Position numbers and translations under genes: made by a program. A model generated the notes under the pieces. It made no database searches and was not told where the DNA came from. It worked only from the letters and a program-made list of their open reading frames with translations. A DNA stretch of 9,736 nucleotides from Candidatus Cloacimonadota bacterium (GTDB taxonomy: Bacteria; Cloacimonadota; Cloacimonadia; Cloacimonadales; JAOZMQ01): the NCBI GenBank assembly GCA_029934195.1, contig JAOZMQ010000061.1, positions 1,259 through 10,994 of the forward strand, given 5' to 3'. Positions within the stretch are counted from its first letter, which is position 1, and each line of letters opens with the position of its first letter. This document shows positions 5,534-9,736 of the stretch, one piece after another.

Positions 5534-7819
5534 TTAAAGAGATTTAGCTAATCGCAATCCAATATATTTTCTTTTTTGATAAGGAATTTCACTACTTATT
5601 GATTTTGGTCGGCACAGAATTTCTCCATATTTCCAATTTCCTCCTCGTACAGCTTTTTTGGTTGTCTCTTCGTGTTCATTATCAAAACACCATTCAGAGA
5701 CATTTCCACTCATATCATAAATTCCAAGTTCGTTTGACAATTTTTGTTTAACAGGATGAGTTTTATTTTCAGAATTTATTGAAAACCAACCGACAGTATT
5801 TAAGGAATCTGAACCGCTGTAGATATAATTCTCAGAAATATCCCCTCCTGAAGAAGCAATAGTCCATTCTTCGACAGTTGGAAGACGGTATCCATTATTT
5901 TCAGGAATAAATTCTATAAGATGTTGATTTATATTATAGCAAGGGAGCAAATTTTCAGAAAGACTTTTTTTGTTACAATATTCAATAGCTTCATACCAAC
6001 TTATTGATTCTACCGGTAAACTATCACCTTTAAAAAATGAATTATTCTCATCAAAAAGAAGCAACCATTCTTTTTGAGTAACTTCATTTGTAGCTATATA
6101 AAAATCCTGAGTAGTTTCTTCAAAATCCAAGTTATTGTTTGAATGATTTTTTTTTGAATATTCTACAAAAACAAAACCATCAAGCTTGTTTGTTCTTTCT
6201 TTTAGGTCGATATTGATTTTTGATTCAATTTTATCCGTCACATAAATAGTATCTCTAAAAGACTCAAAACCACGTTTGGAAATTTTCATTTTATATTTAC
6301 CAATGGGAACGCGACTAAATCTGGTTTTTTCATTTCCGATATAAGATTCTTCATTGCCAATTAATTGAATTTTTACATTTTCAATATTTGAGGTAAAAGA
6401 AATTGTCCCCGAAGGAATTTCAGGATACAAATCTAAATCATAAGTTTTGCCGGTAATAAGTTCTTGTGAGAAGAATATTGGTTCAGCTCCAGACATTTCA
6501 ATTTTGATTTCAGCAAGATCGCATTTTAAGCGAATATTTTTATTGGAATCTACATACTTATTATTGATTTTTACTTTAGCTTTTTTGAATGTATTAATAT
6601 TGATTGTGCTAAAAGTTGGTTGGCATACAAAGGTCAAATCCTCTTTTTGAATTGCCGTAATTTCTGTTTCAAGAGTATCACTATAAAAAAAATCATTCTT
6701 TACATGAAAGGAATATTTTCCAATTGGTAAATCAAAAATGGTGTATGGAGTTTCGTAAGGAGTTTTTTCTCCATCTTGGAAAATCCTACATCCGGCTTCC
6801 GGCTCTGAAATAATCGTAATATCACCAACTATCTTTCGTGAGGCTAAAATAATTTCTAAGTTATCACCTGCTTTAAGATCAATCTCTTGTATATTGGTTT
6901 CATAAACATCTGAAATTCCTTGAATTGAATATTTCCCCGGTTTCATTTTTCTAAATTTATGAGGTGTTTCTAAATTCATTGATTCATTATTGAAATAGAT
7001 CATCATTTTTTTTTGTGGTGCTGATTTGATTAAAAGGTTTGCAACATCTTTGCTTAATTTATAAGTTTTAATTAGAAATTTGCTTCCTTCAACAATAAGC
7101 TCTTCCTCAATTGCACCATAACCTTCCTTAAAAATATGAATTGAATATTTCCCTGGGTACAAAGAAACATAAACCGGCGAAGGTCCATAAACAACTGAAT
7201 CTATCGTTACAATTGATTTTCTGGGCTTGGTATCAATTTCTAATTTAATTTTTTTTAACTTTTTCATTTTAAAAGAGAATTTGGTATCATCCTCTGTTAT
7301 TTTAATTTCTTTATTTATTGATTTATATAGATTTTTCTCAATTCGGATTTTATGCTTTCCTATACCTAATAACTGAGGTTCTGCGATATTTTTTTTAACT
7401 TCATCTATATAGAAATCTACGCTATCGGTTTTAACAAAAAAGTTTATTTCAACAGGTGGAGGAGGAGGAATATTAATCAATTTTAATTGATAATTTTTAT
7501 CTTTTGAAACTCTAAATTTATAATCTTTGATGATATTTAGTCTGAAATCTTCATAATCGGTTCTTTTAATTGTTAAAAAAGTTTGGTTTCTTTTTAAATC
7601 AATTTTATATGTATAAGAGAGACTATCCCAATCAGATTTGATTTTTCTTGAACCAAAAGCAAATCTTAAACCTTCAAGTTTGCAAATTATTTCTAATCTG
7701 GAAACTTTTAAACTATCATTTTTTTCAACTTCAATAAAAGAATCTACCTCAAAATTACCAAGCGAAAAGAGAGCAATATTGGTCAACAAAATGAAAACTA
7801 AAACTAAAAAAAATTTCAA
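5534..7819 (-). CDS. Exported PEGA-repeat protein with C-terminal FGE/SUMF1-like domain
   Basis: The 761-residue protein begins with a signal peptide (about 1-21) and an unassigned beta-rich region (22-116). Five prolines in a row follow (118-122), then about six PEGA-like repeats near 122-178, 188-246, 258-318, 331-395, 401-460 and 468-530. Their signature is a Pro-Gly/Ile-Gly-Lys-Tyr turn (GKHKI, PGKYSI, PGKYSI, IGKYSF, degenerate, IGKYKM) followed by a Gly-Phe/Tyr strand. Residues about 546-760 form an FGE-sulfatase/SUMF1-like domain: EVTQKEW (579-585), VESISWYEAIEYCN (603-616), GYRLPTVEEW (643-652), DMSGNVSEWC (702-711), RGGNW (725-729) and GLRLA (754-758). In active formylglycine-generating enzyme two cysteines follow the RGG motif; here the first position is Tyr731 and only Cys736 remains. 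The domain is therefore probably not a sulfatase-activating oxidase but a fold reused for binding. The likely location is the periplasm or outer surface. Confidence 0.88.
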   Translation of the reverse strand: MKFFLVLVFILLTNIALFSLGNFEVDSFIEVEKNDSLKVSRLEIICKLEGLRFAFGSRKIKSDWDSLSYTYKIDLKRNQTFLTIKRTDYEDFRLNIIKDYKFRVSKDKNYQLKLINIPPPPPVEINFFVKTDSVDFYIDEVKKNIAEPQLLGIGKHKIRIEKNLYKSINKEIKITEDDTKFSFKMKKLKKIKLEIDTKPRKSIVTIDSVVYGPSPVYVSLYPGKYSIHIFKEGYGAIEEELIVEGSKFLIKTYKLSKDVANLLIKSAPQKKMMIYFNNESMNLETPHKFRKMKPGKYSIQGISDVYETNIQEIDLKAGDNLEIILASRKIVGDITIISEPEAGCRIFQDGEKTPYETPYTIFDLPIGKYSFHVKNDFFYSDTLETEITAIQKEDLTFVCQPTFSTININTFKKAKVKINNKYVDSNKNIRLKCDLAEIKIEMSGAEPIFFSQELITGKTYDLDLYPEIPSGTISFTSNIENVKIQLIGNEESYIGNEKTRFSRVPIGKYKMKISKRGFESFRDTIYVTDKIESKINIDLKERTNKLDGFVFVEYSKKNHSNNNLDFEETTQDFYIATNEVTQKEWLLLFDENNSFFKGDSLPVESISWYEAIEYCNKKSLSENLLPCYNINQHLIEFIPENNGYRLPTVEEWTIASSGGDISENYIYSGSDSLNTVGWFSINSENKTHPVKQKLSNELGIYDMSGNVSEWCFDNEHEETTKKAVRGGNWKYGEILCRPKSISSEIPYQKRKYIGLRLAKSL

Positions 7820-7825
7820 AACTAA

Positions 7826-7830
7826 CTCCT
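7826..7830 (-). promoter_or_regulatory. SD that selects a TTG start
   Basis: AGGAG on the minus strand lies 6 nt before the codon at 7817-7819, which reads TTG. The signal peptide begins immediately after it (KFFLVLVFILL), and no ATG lies between SD and signal peptide, so TTG is the probable initiator. A TATA-like stretch lies just upstream but too close to the SD to be a confident -10. Confidence 0.7.
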
Positions 7831-7984
7831 AAATTTATACTATAATGAAAAATCAATTTTTCAAACAAAGGTGTCAATTGATTTTAGGAAAATCTTTCTT
7901 TGGTTACTATCAATAAATCTGTAGCTGTAGAATAATTGCGAAAAATGGAGTGAAATATTTTTAAAATCAGATTTTTGGCATCTA

Positions 7985-9103
7985 TTAAAAATATTCATTT
8001 GTTGTCCTAGATTCATAGTAAAATTTAAAAACAGGTTGAACCATATAACTATCATTTTCATTCATAAGATTTGATAAACTAATGCCAAGTAAACGGATTT
8101 TTCGGTCTTTTATCAAAGAAATTTGAAGAATATTTTTGGCTGTCTGAAAGATTATTTGTGCATCTGAAACAAAAGATCTCAATGTTTTACTTCTTGAGGC
8201 AATTTCAAAATTTGCGTATTTGATTTTTACTGTAATTGTTTTTGCCGAGATATTGCTTTTTATCATTGTAGTCGCTATTTTTTCAGAATCTGATTTCAAG
8301 CATTTTAACATTAATTCTATATCATCAATATCATCAGAAAATGTTCTTTCAGATCCTATTGATTTCCTTGCACCATTAATTTTTACTTCTCTATTATCAA
8401 TACCTCGTACAATGTTATAGAAAAAATACCCGGCTTTACCAAAATTTCGGAGCATATCGTTAAGTTTGACTTTCTTTAAATCTGCACCATTAAAAATACC
8501 CATAGATTTCATTTTTTTTTCAGTAACTTTTCCAATCCCATGGAATTTTCCGATCTTCAAGTTTTCCAGAACTTGCAAAGCTTCTTCAGGTCTGATAACC
8601 GTTAGACCGTTGGGTTTATTCATGTCGGAGGCAATTTTTGCTAAAAATTTATTGTAAGAAACTCCAGCTGATGCAGTTAATTTTGTTCTTTCAAGAATCT
8701 TCTCTCTGATTTCGATAGCAATATGTGTAGCAGATTTTATGTTTTTCTTATTTTCTGTAACGTCTATATATGCTTCATCAAGTGAACATGGTTCGACAAG
8801 ATCACTGTATTCATAAAATATCTCTCGCATTATTTTTGAAGCTTCTCGATATGCTTCAAAACGTCCTCGCACAAAAATTGCTGAAGGACAAAGTTTATAA
8901 GCTAAAGCTGATGGCATTGCAGAATGGATACCAAATTTTCTAGCCTCATACGAACAAGTGCTAACTACTCCACGGCTATCAGGTGAACCTCCTACAATCA
9001 AAGGTTTACCTCTATATTGTGGAAAATCTCTCATTTCTACGGAAGCAAAAAAGGCATCCATATCTACATGAATAATTTTCTTTATTTTGTTTTTTTCTGT
9101 CAT
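7985..9103 (-). CDS. dinB: DNA polymerase IV (Y-family translesion polymerase)
   Basis: The 372-residue protein has every Y-family landmark. The N-terminal palm motif HVDMDAFFASVE (12-23) carries metal ligands Asp14 and Asp16 and the steric-gate aromatic Phe18/Phe19. The fingers motif RGVVSTCSYEARKFGIHSAM spans 44-63, and the second catalytic motif CSLDEAYIDVT (106-116) has Asp109 and Glu110. The thumb segment NKFLAKIASDMNKPNG (151-166) and a helix-hairpin-helix (HGIGKVTEKKMKSMGI, 188-203) follow, and the little-finger domain spans about 240-350. It synthesises DNA across damaged templates with low fidelity. The usual C-terminal clamp-binding peptide is not clear; QPVFKF (356-361) is the nearest match to Qxx[hydrophobic]xF and could replace it. 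The SD is weak (AGGGA at 9116-9120, 12 nt from the ATG). The gene is divergent from a ferredoxin gene. Confidence 0.96.
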   Translation of the reverse strand: MTEKNKIKKIIHVDMDAFFASVEMRDFPQYRGKPLIVGGSPDSRGVVSTCSYEARKFGIHSAMPSALAYKLCPSAIFVRGRFEAYREASKIMREIFYEYSDLVEPCSLDEAYIDVTENKKNIKSATHIAIEIREKILERTKLTASAGVSYNKFLAKIASDMNKPNGLTVIRPEEALQVLENLKIGKFHGIGKVTEKKMKSMGIFNGADLKKVKLNDMLRNFGKAGYFFYNIVRGIDNREVKINGARKSIGSERTFSDDIDDIELMLKCLKSDSEKIATTMIKSNISAKTITVKIKYANFEIASRSKTLRSFVSDAQIIFQTAKNILQISLIKDRKIRLLGISLSNLMNENDSYMVQPVFKFYYESRTTNEYF

Positions 9104-9126
9104 AATTCAAACAAATCCCTTTCTAT

Positions 9127-9132
9127 ATTATA
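9127..9132 (-). promoter_or_regulatory. Candidate -10 element for dinB
   Basis: TATAAT reads on the minus strand, 24 nt before the dinB ATG, but the position 17 nt upstream is only an A-run, so there is no recognisable -35. A start here would give a very short leader beginning at the SD. It is a weak candidate. Confidence 0.25.
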
Positions 9133-9185
9133 TTAGATATTTCTTAAGATTTTTTTGCTGACCATAAGCGGAAATTTCTTTTTAA

Positions 9186-9225
9186 AATGAATTCATTGTT
9201 TCTAATATTTATTACAAGCTTGTAA
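9186..9225. repeat. Two adjacent perfect palindromes (possible operators)
   Basis: AATGAATTCATT (9186-9197, 12 bp) and TTACAAGCTTGTAA (9212-9225, 14 bp) are both perfect, loopless dyads with centres 27 bp apart, about 85-120 bases upstream of dinB. Such dyads suit a homodimeric regulator. Neither matches the Escherichia coli (CTGT-N8-ACAG) or Bacillus (GAAC-N4-GTTC) LexA box. Confidence 0.4.
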
Positions 9226-9419
9226 AAGTTCTTTATAGGTCAACTTTTTACTTATTAAATTATATTTGTACAAAAGCTACTATGTTTTATTGAATACATT
9301 AAAAATCTTTGATAATCTGGAATTGGTCGTTTCCAGCTTGCCTTAAGGAAAAAGATAATCTACTTTCAGCTATTTTAAAGGATCAGAAAATCTTGCAATT
9401 TTTTTAATTGACAGAATTA

Positions 9420-9428
9420 TGCTATATT
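9420..9428 (+). promoter_or_regulatory. Candidate extended -10 promoter of the ferredoxin gene
   Basis: TG-C-TATATT (9420-9428) fits an extended -10 element. A TTGACA at 9408-9413 is only 9 nt upstream and so cannot act as its -35. A start near 9435 would give a leader of about 32 nt containing the hairpin at 9442-9457. Confidence 0.4.
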
Positions 9429-9441
9429 GTCTTTAGTTCAG

Positions 9442-9457
9442 CCACTTAAATAAGTGG
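9442..9457 (+). promoter_or_regulatory. Leader hairpin touching the ferredoxin SD
   Basis: CCACTT (9442-9447) and AAGTGG (9452-9457) form a perfect 6-bp stem with loop AAAT. The 3' arm contains the first two G of the SD GGAGG (9456-9460), so the hairpin could partly mask ribosome binding or stabilise the mRNA 5' end. Confidence 0.45.
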
Positions 9458-9466
9458 AGGAAAAAA

Positions 9467-9637
9467 ATGGCTGTAAAAATTGATGAATCAACCTGTGTTG
9501 GCTGTGCTGCTTGTATAGAAAGTTGCCCTGTTTCAGCTTTAGAAATGGTTGATAGTAAAGCAAAAGTCAACGAAGATACTTGCGTTGATTGTGGTGCTTG
9601 TATTTCTACTTGTCCAGTAGAAGCAATTACAATGTAA
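9467..9637 (+). CDS. 2[4Fe-4S] bacterial-type ferredoxin
   Basis: The 56-residue protein has two complete cluster motifs: Cys10-x2-Cys13-x2-Cys16-x3-Cys20-Pro and Cys39-x2-Cys42-x2-Cys45-x3-Cys49-Pro. This is the clostridial ferredoxin arrangement in which the fourth Cys of each motif belongs to the other cluster. It is a soluble low-potential one-electron carrier, typically serving pyruvate:ferredoxin oxidoreductase, hydrogenase or Rnf in anaerobes. The length (about 55) is exactly normal. The ATG at 9467 follows GGAGG (9456-9460) by 6 nt. It stands alone between its own promoter candidate and terminator, so it is probably a monocistronic, highly expressed transcript. The two half-motifs (CVGCAACIESCPVSAL and CVDCGACISTCPVEAI) show the internal duplication of the family. 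Confidence 0.97.
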   Translation: MAVKIDESTCVGCAACIESCPVSALEMVDSKAKVNEDTCVDCGACISTCPVEAITM

Positions 9638-9651
9638 ATGATATATTCTTT

Positions 9652-9678
9652 AGCCGGTGTAAAGCCGGCTTTTTTTTT
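9652..9678 (+). terminator. Intrinsic terminator of the ferredoxin gene
   Basis: The stem AGCCGG (9652-9657) / CCGGCT (9665-9670) with a 7-nt loop is followed directly by a run of nine T (9670-9678). It begins 14 bases after the ferredoxin stop. Beyond it, 9679-9736 holds nothing recognisable. Confidence 0.92.
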
Positions 9679-9736
9679 GAGAGAAGAAATGAAATTTGGT
9701 AGGAATTGAATATCATATTTAGTATCTGAACGAAAA

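Larger units (their letters stand above)
9104..9466. other. Divergent intergenic region between dinB and the ferredoxin gene
   Basis: This holds 363 bases without a credible gene. It contains two perfect palindromes (9186-9197 and 9212-9225), a small inverted repeat CTGGAA/TTCCAG (9317-9322 / 9331-9336), the ferredoxin promoter candidate and a leader hairpin, each treated separately. No RNA gene is recognisable. Confidence 0.6.

Noticed and set aside
7872..7877. TTGACA on the minus strand upstream of the PEGA/FGE gene
   Set aside because: No acceptable -10 lies 16-18 nt downstream, so no promoter is called.
7861..8061. 66-codon minus-strand ORF overlapping the 3' end of dinB
   Set aside because: Overlaps dinB in another frame, has no good SD, and shows no recognisable domain; best seen as a chance frame in AT-rich DNA.
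9317..9336. CTGGAA/TTCCAG inverted repeat as a terminator or attenuator
   Set aside because: The 6-bp stem has an 8-nt loop and no following T-run; it is mentioned only as a small inverted repeat.
9408..9428. TTGACA at 9408-9413 paired with TATATT at 9423-9428
   Set aside because: The spacer is only 9 nt, too short for a sigma-70-type promoter; the extended -10 reading is preferred.
1..9736. CRISPR array, insertion sequence, tRNA or rRNA
   Set aside because: No spaced identical direct repeats, transposase-like frame, terminal inverted repeats or tRNA/rRNA core sequences were found; the repeated blocks at the left end are coding solenoid repeats.

Overview
The window is AT-rich bacterial DNA with the standard genetic code: TGA is a real stop in the small PDZ gene, and no frame I accepted contains an in-frame TGA. 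Strong purine-rich Shine-Dalgarno (SD) sites precede most genes. A PEGA-repeat/FGE-like lipoprotein-style protein, a 2[4Fe-4S] ferredoxin and several unnamed membrane proteins suggest an anaerobe of the FCB group, perhaps Cloacimonadota-like. That placement is an impression from gene content and composition, not a demonstrated assignment.

Layout. (1) Positions 1-1118, minus strand: a DUF2089-type zinc-ribbon/HTH regulator followed 9 bp later by a DUF4097-like beta-solenoid protein with 18-21-residue repeats marked by Glu-Asn-Gly; the second gene runs off the left edge. (2) Positions 1119-1571: a divergent AT-rich control region, then a small exported PDZ-domain protein on the plus strand (1572-1967) and a clear hairpin terminator (1995-2025). 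(3) Positions 2106-5389, minus strand: four tightly packed genes with overlapping SD/stop signals, encoding in transcription order a membrane-anchored alpha/beta protein with an FN3 domain (DUF6754-like), a six-TM protein, a second membrane-anchored alpha/beta protein and a second six-TM protein. (4) Positions 5534-7819, minus: a 761-residue exported protein with about six PEGA-like repeats and a C-terminal formylglycine-generating-enzyme-like (FGE/SUMF1) domain, starting at TTG. (5) Positions 7985-9103, minus: DNA polymerase IV (dinB). (6) Positions 9104-9466: a divergent intergenic region with two perfect palindromes, then a 56-residue ferredoxin gene on the plus strand (9467-9637) with its own terminator.

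The most interesting item is the four-gene operon. Reading the proteins side by side, gene 1 resembles gene 3 (same fold order and a similar C-terminal segment leading into a last membrane helix), and gene 2 resembles gene 4 (shared Leu-Ser-Ala-Thr-Met motif and matching helix order). The operon therefore looks like an ancient A-B-A'-B' duplication of a two-gene membrane module of unknown function. The two alpha/beta domains are predicted, by the positive-inside rule, to lie on opposite faces of the membrane. I could not run searches, so family names come from recognition of motifs.
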